From the NCBI GenBank assembly GCA_039197065.1, contig JBCCUL010000025.1, positions 1 to 64,000 of the forward strand: a stretch of 64,000 bases of DNA, written 5' to 3'. Under the pieces are notes generated by a model. That model did not search any database, was not told the origin of the DNA, and was given only the letters and a program-made list of their open reading frames with translations. Below are positions 10,034 through 18,822 of the stretch, piece by piece. The stretch comes from JANQPX01 sp039197065. GTDB taxonomy: Bacteria > Pseudomonadota > Alphaproteobacteria > Geminicoccales > Geminicoccaceae. The position numbers and the translations under genes were made by a program. The first letter of the stretch is position 1. Each line of letters starts with the position of its first letter.

Positions 10034-10085
10034 GCACAACCTGCCAAGGTTGGGGGCGTGAGTTCGAATCTCATCGCCCGTTCCA
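10034..10085 (+). other. 3' fragment of a tRNA-Gly(GCC) gene, candidate attachment-site scar
   Basis: The anticodon arm (CAACC, TGCCAA, GGTTG), variable loop, T-arm (GTGAGTTCGAATCTCAT) and the 3' acceptor end with encoded CCA are present, but there is no D-arm or 5' acceptor strand, and the anticodon loop is one base short. A 3' tRNA copy without its 5' half, about 220 bp from an integrase gene, is what integration into the 3' end of a tRNA gene leaves. The rest of 9818-10289 shows nothing else I can name. Confidence 0.7.
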
Positions 10086-10289
10086 AATTCTTCTCGTAGT
10101 TTGAATGAGTTGTCCCGGTGCCATTGGCGCTGCAGAAGATCACGTCTTGGAGAAAAGTAACCTTTCGTAACCTTTTCTATGTCCTCGTGCTGGTTTCAAA
10201 ACGGAATTCCCAACACATTGCTGACATGCCAAGCTGCCCCGCTGATAATCCGAGCAGGCGGCGCCAAGTCCGCCGATCCGCTCCGCGGA

Positions 10290-10877
10290 TCAGTCGCGGG
10301 CGGGTGGCGGCGGGGCGGTCTTAGAATCGGCCAATGCGCCGGCAAGGAAAAGGCCCATCGAGCCGTTGGTCGCCGTCTTCTCTTGGAGCGAGGCGTAGGT
10401 GCTGGCGACGTCGGTGCTGTCGCCGGGATCGGATTTCAACACCTCCAGCTTTGTGTCGGCGGCGTTCAGAAAATACCGGCCATTGCTTTCGCGCCGAAAA
10501 CGATAGCAGATCTCCATCTTGGCCCGTTCGCAATATTCGCCACCGTCGATGCGCCATTGGATCTGGCCGACCTGGCCGCCGCCGAAATCATAGGTGGCCA
10601 CGCCGGCCGGGTCGTAATAGGCGAGAAAGACCTGGTTCTTGTCGGCATTCCTGAAATAGACGGTTTGGCCAGGCAGCAATTCGTCGACCGGGCGGTCGGG
10701 GCCTTTGAGCAGAGCGGGATCCGCTTGCGTGAAGATCGTGGTGATCGATTGCCATCCGCCTCTAAGGAAGCCATCCACCCCCTCGACGCCGGTATTGGTC
10801 TCAGGTGCTGCATTCGGTTTGGGCGCGCAGCCGGCGAGCAGAACCAGCGCCATGGTCGCCATGCGATATCGGGCCAT
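10290..10877 (-). CDS. Predicted lipoprotein of unknown function
   Basis: 195 residues from MARYRM. The signal peptide ends in a lipobox LLAGC, so Cys near residue 17 should be lipidated. The mature part has two more Cys (YCERAKMEICYRF) that could form a disulfide in the periplasm, and a proline-rich tail. It follows the TPR membrane-protein gene on the same strand with a 92-bp gap and is probably the last gene of the esterase/TPR/lipoprotein set. I do not recognise the family. Confidence 0.7.
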   Translation of the reverse strand: MARYRMATMALVLLAGCAPKPNAAPETNTGVEGVDGFLRGGWQSITTIFTQADPALLKGPDRPVDELLPGQTVYFRNADKNQVFLAYYDPAGVATYDFGGGQVGQIQWRIDGGEYCERAKMEICYRFRRESNGRYFLNAADTKLEVLKSDPGDSTDVASTYASLQEKTATNGSMGLFLAGALADSKTAPPPPARD

Positions 10878-10969
10878 TGGAAGCACTCCTCTCTCTATCA
10901 CTCTCTTCGATTAGTCTCACACATGCCGATGCCGTCGACCGCAGGATGAACGACACCGAACACGAGAAC

Positions 10970-12571
10970 TCAGGGTTTCAGGTCGCTGGCGTTGATCTGC
11001 ATCAGGCGGTTGTTCAGGTCATCGATTTTGTGGTCGAGCGAATCGCGGTAATTGATCAGGCCGCGATCCTCGACGAAGATCACCCGTGCGGCGGTGACCG
11101 CCTCTAGGGCCTTTTGGTAATGGGCACCGTCCCCCTGGCGTTCGCCGAGAATGGTGAAGGCGAAGCCGAGGCCGGTCTGGATGCGCGCCCATTCCAGCGG
11201 CACTCGCTCGCGGCTGTAGACCTCAAGCGCCTGCTCGAACACCTCAACCGCCTCGGTCAACTGCTCGATCCCGGTTCCGCGCTCGCCAAGAGCGGCCAGG
11301 GCATAGCCGAGGCCGGTCTGGATTTTTGCCCAATCCATCGGCATCCGCTCGAGGGTGGTTCCTTGCAGGGCAGCGCGGAAGGCATCGACCGCCTGAGCGA
11401 GCCGCTCATTACCGATCTCGCGCTCGCCCAGCACGGCCAGCGCAAAACCCAATCCGGTCTTGGCGCGCGACCAGTCGAGCGGCGCCTCTTCGCGATCGAA
11501 CGCTTCGGCCGCGCCATGATAGGCCTTGACGGCATTTTCCATGTCGGCGCGGTCCTGCTTGCGCGCGCCGAGCGTCGAGAGCACCGCGCCGATCGCCAAC
11601 TGGGTCTTGCCCCAGTCATGGGGCGCCTTTTCCCTGGTATAGACTTCAAGCACCTGCTCATAGGTCGCGACCGCCTCGGCCAGAAGTTCGTTGTTCGGCC
11701 GGCGCTCGCCCAGCGTGTGCAGCACGCTGGCGATCTGCCATTGCACGCGCGCCCATTCCCTGGGCGTTTCGTTGCGGTCGACCATCCCGACCACGGTCTG
11801 ATAAGTGGTCAGTGCATTTTGCAGCGCCGTTGCGTCATTGGCGTCATAGCCATAGACATGCAGAGCGCGGGCCTGCTGGGCGAGATAGTCGATCTGCGGG
11901 TCTTTTTCCTCGGGCGGCAGGAGGCGTGCCGCCGCGCTGAAATGGTCGGCGGCTTCCAGATAGCGCAACCTAGTCAGGCTGATTTCACCACGATAGCCTT
12001 GCACCGCGGCCTGCTGGACGACCGAGATGCCGCTGGCTTCCGCCTCAGTCAGAACTTGCTCGGCGGCGTCGAAATCACCCTCGGCGATCGCCTGCTGGGC
12101 CTGGTCGAGCAGAGTCTGCACTTGCGCAGAATCCGCCGTCCAGCGTGCTTCACGGTCGCGCAGGGAGACATAATTCTCGGCAATGGCAGCGAACTTATCC
12201 AGTAACTGGTCGTCGGGCACCCGCTCGGTCTCAAGAATATCGAAGAAGGTCTGTACCGCCTCGTCGGCGATGCCGAGGGAGCCGGCCAGCGCCACGACCT
12301 CGCTCTGGTCGCCGCCATCGGCGCGCGACGCATGCATGAGCGCGATGATTTGGTCTTGGTTGAACCCGTTATTGATGATGATGTCGCGGGCGGAGAGGTC
12401 GCCGCAGGTCCCCAGGCTCTCATCAGCCTCGATGTCGCAATTCAGATGGGTCTGCTGGACATTGACCACGAGCGTGCCGACCCAGGTGACGAGGAGTGCC
12501 GCGGGCACCAGTCCGGCGGCGAGGCGGAGCGGCAGGCTGGCCGTACGCCAGAGGGCGAGCAGGTCGGTCAT
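10970..12571 (-). CDS. Membrane-anchored TPR protein with five 47-residue repeats
   Basis: 533 residues. One N-terminal membrane segment (about residues 15-37) is followed by a helical region and then five near-regular 47-residue repeats. Each starts with a short E-x-x-P-x-x-W motif (for example ERVPLEWARIQTGLG) and includes LGER and an AV-x-x-(Y/F) helix. I know this repeat type from TPR proteins often linked to caspase-like or hydrolase domains. The membrane anchor and the neighbours (a secreted hydrolase 4 bp upstream, a lipoprotein downstream) suggest it faces the periplasm and acts as a scaffold for the hydrolase. The exact role is unknown. Confidence 0.8.
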   Translation of the reverse strand: MTDLLALWRTASLPLRLAAGLVPAALLVTWVGTLVVNVQQTHLNCDIEADESLGTCGDLSARDIIINNGFNQDQIIALMHASRADGGDQSEVVALAGSLGIADEAVQTFFDILETERVPDDQLLDKFAAIAENYVSLRDREARWTADSAQVQTLLDQAQQAIAEGDFDAAEQVLTEAEASGISVVQQAAVQGYRGEISLTRLRYLEAADHFSAAARLLPPEEKDPQIDYLAQQARALHVYGYDANDATALQNALTTYQTVVGMVDRNETPREWARVQWQIASVLHTLGERRPNNELLAEAVATYEQVLEVYTREKAPHDWGKTQLAIGAVLSTLGARKQDRADMENAVKAYHGAAEAFDREEAPLDWSRAKTGLGFALAVLGEREIGNERLAQAVDAFRAALQGTTLERMPMDWAKIQTGLGYALAALGERGTGIEQLTEAVEVFEQALEVYSRERVPLEWARIQTGLGFAFTILGERQGDGAHYQKALEAVTAARVIFVEDRGLINYRDSLDHKIDDLNNRLMQINASDLKP

Positions 12572-12575
12572 GGCG

Positions 12576-14102
12576 CTAATCCAGATTGATGTTTTGGAAG
12601 GTCACGAGAAACGGTTCGTCGTCGATCGCGCCGCCAATGGCGAGATTGCTGATCTTCGCCGTGGTCTCGGCCGCGCCCTTGAAGGCCAGCACCAACTCGA
12701 CCGGCGCCCCTTCGATGATCGGCTTGGCGTAGGTCTCGCGATCGGCGGTGACGTTGGCCAGGCCCTTCTTGTCGAAACGCGGCCTGTAGCGCATATCGCC
12801 GATTTCGACCTCGCTCATCGCATATTCCCTGCTGGCCTGGTCGAACAGCGAGGAGTGAACGTCGGTATAATAGCCGTATCGCGATCGCGCCTTGATCAAC
12901 AGCTTGACGTCATGGTCCCGGCTGGTGGCCATGAGCCGGCAGCGAATGTCGACGCCATTGCGATCACAGCCATCGAGATCGAACGCCACCCCCAGCGCCT
13001 CAATCGTTTCGAGCGATCGTCCGGCAGCCGGTTCGAAATCGATCGGAGCAGGTTGGGCGTCGCCGATCACGATGTCGCCGCTGGCCGTGACATTGCCGCC
13101 TGCGGCAATGCCGCCATGGCTGGTGATCGTGATAGCACCGGTTGCGGTCGGCGCCGATGCGGCGGCTGGGTCCGCCGCCACATCCAGGGGCGCCTCCGCT
13201 GCCTCAACCGCCTCGCCGGATAAAGTCGCCGGGAGGAATTTGCGCTCGTAGAAAAAGCGCAGATTTCTATAGGCGGGATGGCGGCTATCGGTCGGCTTGA
13301 CCGCCGAGAAATGATCCGTATCGCGCAGACGGATCGGCTCGCCGAAATAGCGGCCGGCGGATTCGGCCTCGACCAGCACCGAGCCGCGCGCGATCCCGGC
13401 CCATTTGCTGAACGGCAAATGATGCTCCAGCCATTCGGTGCCGAGCAGCCCGGGAATGCGCCGCTCATTGACCAGATTCTTGAAATCCTTGTCCAACTCC
13501 TCGAGGAACGCATGGCTCCATTGCAGTTGCTTGCCGAGCTTGTGCCGCGCCACCCCGGTCAGAAAATCGAAACGGTCGGCGTCGCGTGCGCCAAGCGATG
13601 GAGAGGCGATCAGCACCAGGCCGACGGTCTTGTCGGCGAAATCGGCGCTGTGGCGGGCCAGCATGTGGCGCACCACGATCCCTCCAGCGCTGTGGGTGAT
13701 GAATAGGATGTTCGGCTTGTCGAGCACCGCCTCGTCGGCATCGTCGACACTGATCGCTAAAGACTGGAACAACTCATTGGCAGCATCGCGGCTGTCATAA
13801 TCGCCGCTGTCCAGTTCCGTATAGAAGCCACCGAGGAAAATAGCGGGATCGCCGAAATTAGGGTCATCACGGATCAAGGCCGGCCAGTAGGTCCCGGCCT
13901 CCTCGTCCGCCCAGGCCCCTCGGCTGTCCGACATCAGGCCATGGACGAAGATAAACACGGTGCCGGCGTCGTTAGTCGCGTACCACACATTGTTCACGCC
14001 GGCTGCCGGCCGGTCATCGGCATGTACCGTCAGGGCGGCAAACGCCAACAAAATTGCTGCACCCAGTGCGGACGAGCGCAGCACACGCAAGTTTATGGCC
14101 AT
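12576..14102 (-). CDS. Secreted alpha/beta-hydrolase (lipase/esterase-like) with extra C-terminal domain
   Basis: 508 residues from the ATG at 14102, which has GGAA six bases upstream; 14114 is an alternative. A signal peptide (residues 1-28) is followed by an alpha/beta-hydrolase domain: the oxyanion-region HG near residue 54 (IFVHGLMSDS) and the nucleophile elbow THSAGG with Ser138. A candidate catalytic His lies in RDTDHFSAV. After about residue 300 comes a low-complexity Ala/Pro linker and a glycine-rich GGIAAGGNV segment, then a beta-rich C-terminal domain I cannot name. It probably cleaves a lipid or ester in the periplasm or outside. It is first in a likely operon with the TPR membrane protein (4-bp gap) and lipoprotein. 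Confidence 0.8.
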   Translation of the reverse strand: MAINLRVLRSSALGAAILLAFAALTVHADDRPAAGVNNVWYATNDAGTVFIFVHGLMSDSRGAWADEEAGTYWPALIRDDPNFGDPAIFLGGFYTELDSGDYDSRDAANELFQSLAISVDDADEAVLDKPNILFITHSAGGIVVRHMLARHSADFADKTVGLVLIASPSLGARDADRFDFLTGVARHKLGKQLQWSHAFLEELDKDFKNLVNERRIPGLLGTEWLEHHLPFSKWAGIARGSVLVEAESAGRYFGEPIRLRDTDHFSAVKPTDSRHPAYRNLRFFYERKFLPATLSGEAVEAAEAPLDVAADPAAASAPTATGAITITSHGGIAAGGNVTASGDIVIGDAQPAPIDFEPAAGRSLETIEALGVAFDLDGCDRNGVDIRCRLMATSRDHDVKLLIKARSRYGYYTDVHSSLFDQASREYAMSEVEIGDMRYRPRFDKKGLANVTADRETYAKPIIEGAPVELVLAFKGAAETTAKISNLAIGGAIDDEPFLVTFQNINLD

Positions 14103-14212
14103 CGCTGTTTCCATAAAAACATCAAATCAGCAGGGTGCACGGATTCTGCATAATCGGCCGGAACAGAGGAAATCGTCCCAAGCGCGAAGAGGAGATCAGC
14201 TATATCTAATAG

Positions 14213-14434
14213 GATGCACGAAAGATCCGTTTGCACACCAATCTCGGTGAGCTTTACACGCGCCTTTCTTTGACGTCAAAGGGGACAAGGTCGGTTTTTC
14301 TGATCATCCTTGATGTGTGTCATGCAGGTTCGACCGATGAAGACGAGGACGCAGTCGAGCTGGACGATCAGAAACATTCGGGCAAGCCGAAACGCAGGTG
14401 GCGGCACAAGACGGAGGCGGCGACAGCGACCTGA
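14213..14434 (+). pseudogene. Remnant of a caspase-like (peptidase C14) gene
   Basis: A short frame ending at a TGA at 14432-14434 contains LGELYTRLSL followed by SVFLIILDVCHAGS. The hydrophobic strand ending in D-x-C-H-A-G is the catalytic Cys strand of bacterial caspase/metacaspase p20 domains. The matching His half of the active site is missing upstream, where the frame closes at 14210-14212, and the tail after CHAGS is charged and not domain-like. So only a core fragment remains. It lies beside a hydrolase/TPR operon of a type that often travels with caspase-like genes. Confidence 0.55.
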
Positions 14435-14612
14435 CCGCGCACCGGGACGAACTGATTGCCTTGTGCGGACGGCCTGATCTAGGGTGCATTGCACTCGCCA
14501 TCGGGCGTTGATCTGCCAATAAATTAAGAAGCTTTGTCCTGGAAGCGATTGATCTCGCTACCCCGCTTTTGAAGCGAAGACCCTTTCTTGACCGGACTTT
14601 GCGCCTGCAGCG

Positions 14613-14630
14613 CTGTGAAACGCTTCACAG
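14613..14630. promoter_or_regulatory. Perfect inverted repeat, possible operator upstream of the DUF2235 gene
   Basis: CTGTGAA, ACGC, TTCACAG: a 7-4-7 perfect palindrome of the size bound by dimeric regulators. It is about 250 bp before the DUF2235 start. The rest of 14435-14877 has no convincing gene. No bound regulator can be named. Confidence 0.4.
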
Positions 14631-14877
14631 ACGGAACGTTTGAAGGATCGTAGCCTTAAGGCGTGGACCGTTGAGTGCTGCGGTCGGATTAATCGCATCG
14701 TCAGGTTGATCCAGGGCACCTGGAAGAAACAAGCAACAATGAGACCGGAGGCGCCATGCCGGTTCGGACGGGCTCGCGGCCAAGAGCGGGTTCGAGACGC
14801 CCGATCGACGGCCGCTAGCTAGCCGGTTGGAAGCGCCGACGTTTTTTTAGACAAACGATCATGCTGAGACTGATCTC

Positions 14878-17244
14878 ATGCCACGTAATATCATTCTTTT
14901 ATCCGACGGCACTGGCAACAGTTCCCTCTCCCCCTTCAAGACGAATGTCTGGCGACTTTATCAGGCGCTCGATCTTCAAAATGAAGCAGACGGTCGTAGC
15001 CGGCAATTGGCGTTCTATGACAGCGGCGTCGGCACGCTCGGGTTCAAGCCTCTGCAAGTCTTGGGCGGCGCCTTCGGCTGGGGGCTTTCGCGCAATGTCC
15101 GCCAGCTCTACGAGAACCTGTGCCGCCATTATCAGCCGGGCGATCGCATCTACGTCTTCGGCTTTTCCCGCGGCGCCTTCACCGCCCGCATCCTCGCGCA
15201 TTTCATTTGCACCTGCGGCATCCTCGATCGCGAAAAGTCCGTTCAGGGCAGGCCGACATGCCGCATGAACACCGACCGCGGGCTGAAGAAAGGCGTTAAG
15301 CGCGCCTATAAGAGCTACCGCCACACATACTGGCAGGAGGCGTCGCTCTGGCTGAAGTTTGTGTCCTACCTGCCGCGCACGTTGCGCAACCTGGTGGACC
15401 GCTGGCGCGTGCTGCCCGCCGCCGACTTCAGGGAACATTGCAGCCATGAGCCTGATGCCGTCGAAGAGCAGGTCGCCTTCGTCGGTGTCTGGGATACGGT
15501 CGATGCGGTCGGCCTTCCGATCGACGAGCTCTCCACCGTACTCGACAAGATGATCTATCCTTACAAATTCACGGATTTTGACTTTCCGGTCGGGGTCGCG
15601 CGCGGCAGGCAGGCGCTGGCGATCGACGACGAGCGCCACTCCTTTCACCCGCTTCTCTGGAACGAAGACGCCGATGAGGAGAACGGCGTCAAGCCCGATG
15701 TTGAGCAGGTCTGGTTTGCCGGCGCGCATTCCAATGTCGGCGGCAGCTATCCGGAGGATGGTCTCGCCTATATTTCCTTGTCCTGGATGATCGATGAATG
15801 CCGATCATCGCCGGAGCGCGACGGCCTCGCCTTCAATGACGAGTCCGTGACGTCGATCCGGCAGCAGGCCAGCGCGCTCGGCAAGATCTACGACTCGCGC
15901 CGCGGCGCCGCCGTTTACTACCGTTACAAACCGCGTAACGTCGACGACCTGTCCCATCAGCAGGGCCAAGACTGGCGGATCGAGGTCGAGACGCCGAGGC
16001 TTCATCACACGGTGCTGGACAGAATTGCCGAGAGCAAGGTCGGTTACGCGCCTTCCGGACTGCCGCGCGACTTCGAGGTCGTCGGGCGCGATGGCCAGAC
16101 GCTCGCGCTGCAGCCGGGCGATCGTCACTATGAAGATGATCCGCAGCGCGACCACCGGGTCCGGTTTCAGGAGCGGGCCAGGAACCACATCTTCTGGCGT
16201 CGTTTCACCTATTTTTTCCTGGTCGGCATCACCTTCCTGCTCGCGATCACGCCGCTCCTCTCCTGGCCCTTTCCAGGCCTGGATCGCACGTCGGCTTTCA
16301 GCAAGGCTCTCGGCGCCATCTTCGATCGCATCACGGGTTTCCTGCCGAATTTCCTCACGACCTGGACCGAAGCCTGGGTTCAAAGCCCCGGCTGGTTCAT
16401 CGCCTTGCTCGCGGGTCTGGCAGGCTTCTATGTCTGGAGCTCCTACGTCAAAGGCAACATCCAGGAACTCGCCGAGAGTGGCTGGTGGCATATCAAGGGT
16501 CACACGTCCACTTCGCCTGATCGCAAACTTGGCGTTTGGGAGGCACTGGCGGACTGGTATCGCGGCACGTCTCTCAGCCGATGGCTGAGCACCACGTTCA
16601 AACGGTTTTTGCTGCCGGTTGGATTTTCAGTGTTGTGCCTGGCGATTGTCCTGGGTGCGATCTATCGTATCGCCGTTCATTATCCCGCGGTCAGCGCCGG
16701 TGCCTGCGCCCTTCTCAAGGAGACGTCGCGAGCCCCGTTCGCCCCGGACAAGCAAGCCCCGGAGCCGGTCGAGCCACGCCCGTCAAACGACTTCAAGACA
16801 AGTGATCCCTGTTTCGAGACCGACTTCCTGCTTGAGAAGGGTCAGAAGTACAGGCTTGACGTTCGCACCATCAAGGATCCGTGGCTCGACCTGACGATCC
16901 CGGCGAGCTATGGCGGCTTCGAGAATGGTTTGACGAACCTATCGCCGCTGTTTCTTTTGATGTCGCCAACCAAACGGCATCTCGCACTGCCATGGTTCAG
17001 CCTGGTGGGCGAAATCGGCCGAGATTCGGGCAACATCTTTCCGATCAACCGGGAAACGATAACCTTTACCGCACCGGCGACCGGCCGGCTTTATCTCTAC
17101 GTCAACGATACCGTCAACGCTTTGGGATTATCGATTCCCCAGAACCCCGAACACACCAAGTCCCTCAAATCCGCGGTGGCGGCCTACAGGAACAACAAGG
17201 GCAGCGCCATCGTAACCGTTGCGCGCGTCGGCGCTGGAGACTGA
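14878..17244 (+). CDS. DUF2235 (Tle1-like) alpha/beta-hydrolase with membrane segments
   Basis: 788 residues. The N-terminus has the DUF2235 hallmarks: LLSDGTGN near residue 7, a YDSGVG segment at 47-52, and the nucleophile elbow GFSRG at 95-99 with Ser97. WDTVDAVGLP and the PDVEQVWFAGAHSNVGG region follow, where the Asp/His of the triad are expected. DUF2235 proteins include phospholipase effectors of the Tle1 group. Here the hydrolase part (about 1-430) is followed by two or three hydrophobic segments between about 445 and 610 and then a C-terminal beta-rich part that should lie outside the membrane. No immunity gene or VgrG/PAAR gene is visible, so a housekeeping or self-membrane role is as likely as a secreted toxin. 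It stands alone on the plus strand. Confidence 0.85.
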   Translation: MPRNIILLSDGTGNSSLSPFKTNVWRLYQALDLQNEADGRSRQLAFYDSGVGTLGFKPLQVLGGAFGWGLSRNVRQLYENLCRHYQPGDRIYVFGFSRGAFTARILAHFICTCGILDREKSVQGRPTCRMNTDRGLKKGVKRAYKSYRHTYWQEASLWLKFVSYLPRTLRNLVDRWRVLPAADFREHCSHEPDAVEEQVAFVGVWDTVDAVGLPIDELSTVLDKMIYPYKFTDFDFPVGVARGRQALAIDDERHSFHPLLWNEDADEENGVKPDVEQVWFAGAHSNVGGSYPEDGLAYISLSWMIDECRSSPERDGLAFNDESVTSIRQQASALGKIYDSRRGAAVYYRYKPRNVDDLSHQQGQDWRIEVETPRLHHTVLDRIAESKVGYAPSGLPRDFEVVGRDGQTLALQPGDRHYEDDPQRDHRVRFQERARNHIFWRRFTYFFLVGITFLLAITPLLSWPFPGLDRTSAFSKALGAIFDRITGFLPNFLTTWTEAWVQSPGWFIALLAGLAGFYVWSSYVKGNIQELAESGWWHIKGHTSTSPDRKLGVWEALADWYRGTSLSRWLSTTFKRFLLPVGFSVLCLAIVLGAIYRIAVHYPAVSAGACALLKETSRAPFAPDKQAPEPVEPRPSNDFKTSDPCFETDFLLEKGQKYRLDVRTIKDPWLDLTIPASYGGFENGLTNLSPLFLLMSPTKRHLALPWFSLVGEIGRDSGNIFPINRETITFTAPATGRLYLYVNDTVNALGLSIPQNPEHTKSLKSAVAAYRNNKGSAIVTVARVGAGD

Positions 17245-17263
17245 AGGGCGGTATGCGAATGGT

Positions 17264-17281
17264 GTGGTCACACCGCTAGGC
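17264..17281. repeat. Copy 1 of an 18-bp motif at a gene end
   Basis: GTGGTCACACC, G, CTAGGC overlaps the stop codon of the DUF938 gene. A copy at 26825-26842 matches at 17 of 18 positions and overlaps the stop codon of the gamma-glutamyltransferase gene in the same orientation. Both are partly palindromic and may be terminators or transcript 3'-end elements. Confidence 0.45.
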
Positions 17282-17950
17282 ATGTTCAAAGACCAGCATG
17301 GCGTTGTTCGCCGGCATGTCGATGATCTCGGCAAGGCCAAGGCCGCTTTCTCGCGCAGCGGCTTTGAGATCGGCAGTGTCGCGAACACCCCACTGCTCAT
17401 TCTGCTGGCGGAGATGAACATCGAAGGCGGCATTGCTCGGCGCGGTGTGCACACCATCGCGTAAGAAGGGGCCGTAAACGATCAGCAGGCCGTCTGGTTT
17501 CAGATATCGGGCAGCAGCTCTCAACAATCCGAGCGAAACCGACCAGGGACTGATATGCAGGACGTTGATGCCGACAATCGCCTCGATGTCCCGGCTTGGC
17601 GGCCGTCCATCTTGATCGAGCCGCCAATCTGAGGCGGACGCATCGAGAGCGATCGGCGCTTCGACATTCGCGAGATCGCGTTCCGCACGCCAGGCATCGA
17701 TGCTGGCCAGGTGCGAAGGATCGGGATCTGACGGCCACCAGGTGAGGTTAGGCAATGCAACCGCGAAGGTGACCACATGCTGGCCGGTACCGCTGCCGAT
17801 CTCGATGACGTTCCCCTGCCTATCGCCAAGCAGGCGAAGAAGCACGTCCCCGATGGCGGCATGGTTTCGATGAAACGCGGGCGCATCAAGACGTCTGTCG
17901 GTCAAGGCTTGCCAGTTTCCAGCGTTAGGCCTGTCTTGATGGTCAGCCAT
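17276..17950 (-). CDS. DUF938 family SAM-dependent methyltransferase
   Basis: 224 residues, normal for the family. The SAM-binding motif I is clear as VIEIGSGTGQHVVTFA near residue 48, then WWPSDPDP, and VGINVLHISPW, the DUF938 signature, near residue 128. The GPFLRDG segment and NAAFD follow. It is cytoplasmic and its substrate is not established for the family. It is divergent from the B12-riboswitch operon and unlikely to share its control. Confidence 0.9.
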   Translation of the reverse strand: MADHQDRPNAGNWQALTDRRLDAPAFHRNHAAIGDVLLRLLGDRQGNVIEIGSGTGQHVVTFAVALPNLTWWPSDPDPSHLASIDAWRAERDLANVEAPIALDASASDWRLDQDGRPPSRDIEAIVGINVLHISPWSVSLGLLRAAARYLKPDGLLIVYGPFLRDGVHTAPSNAAFDVHLRQQNEQWGVRDTADLKAAARESGLGLAEIIDMPANNAMLVFEHA

Positions 17951-18046
17951 GGTTCAAATCACCAGCGGTTTCAAAGGCCGAAACATGATCTTAGACGTAT
18001 TATCTTAATTGACTTTCCCAGGCACTTTCAGCGTTAATGACAGCGT

Positions 18047-18222
18047 CAGCATGGTCGCTACTTCCCGGTGGCGCTAAGAGGGAACGAGGTGCGGGTGATC
18101 AAAGCCCAAGGCCTCGGCTGCCCCCGCAACTGTAAGCGGAGCGTTGACGCCTGACATGCCACTGGCCGCTTGGCTGGGAAGGCGAGCGTCGACAAAGCTC
18201 CGTGAGCCAGGAGACCTGCCTG
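18047..18222 (+). promoter_or_regulatory. Cobalamin (B12) riboswitch
   Basis: All main conserved elements occur in order: GCTAAGAGGGAA, the CTCGGCTGCCCCCGCAACTG segment with TGTAAGCGG, GCCACTGG, GGGAAGGCG and the B12 box GAGCCAGGAGACCTGCC at 18204-18220. Adenosylcobalamin binding normally shuts off the downstream genes. It lies 144 bp before the DUF1636 gene, so the whole DUF1636/ABC set should be expressed when B12 is low. Confidence 0.95.
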
Positions 18223-18366
18223 CTGATGAACGGCAATCAACCGGGCGGGGTGTTCTGGTAGGAGCGGGCCGATGCATGACGCCAATCCGGCGCAAACATT
18301 GCTAAGCATCGATACGGCCATCTGGCCGACCGGACCGACCTGTCCTCGTCTTAGAGGCAGGCGGGC

Positions 18367-18822
18367 ATGGCGGACGATCGACTGACCCTTTCAATCTGCC
18401 TGCGCTGTCGCGATGGGCGTGAGGATCGCGACACCGATCTCGATCAGCGGGGCGGTCGCCGCCTTGCGTGCGCAGTCGCGGATGTTTTTTCGGGCAGCGC
18501 GGCCGAGGAGCTGGGTGTTCATCTCCGCGGCGTGAACTGCATGAGCCAATGCAAGCGGCCCTGCACCATAGCGCTCTTAGGGCCTGACCGGTTCACCTAT
18601 CTCTTCGGCGATCTCGATCCGACGCGGCACGCCGGCGACGTTCTCTCTTTGGCCGCCGCCTATGCCGATGTGGACGATGGTTTCTTGCTGCGATCCGCAC
18701 GGCCAGAGGTGTTTCGAAGTGGCATCCTTGGCCGCATTCCGCCGCTCGGTTTTACCGGCGATCTGGTCGAACCGCTTTTTCCGACATTCCAAGATCCAAC
18801 GAAGGAGGCAGAAGAACGATGA
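18367..18822 (+). CDS. DUF1636 family protein (metal-binding type) under B12 control
   Basis: 151 residues. Cys residues in an N-terminal CLRCRDG motif and the pair CMSQCKRPC near residues 58-66 are the family signature and look like a thioredoxin-like or metal/cluster-binding site. DUF1636 genes are frequent near B12 riboswitches and cobalt genes. The stop overlaps the start of the solute-binding-protein gene (ATGA at 18819-18822), so the two are translationally coupled. A role in cobalt or corrinoid handling is inferred from context only. Confidence 0.85.
   Translation: MADDRLTLSICLRCRDGREDRDTDLDQRGGRRLACAVADVFSGSAAEELGVHLRGVNCMSQCKRPCTIALLGPDRFTYLFGDLDPTRHAGDVLSLAAAYADVDDGFLLRSARPEVFRSGILGRIPPLGFTGDLVEPLFPTFQDPTKEAEER

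Noticed and set aside
10034..10085. Functional tRNA-Gly gene
   Set aside because: The D-arm and 5' acceptor strand are missing and the anticodon loop is a base short.
11114..12205. 363-codon plus-strand frame opposite the TPR gene
   Set aside because: Mirror of the 47-residue repeats; the minus product is regular TPR while the plus product is not protein-like.
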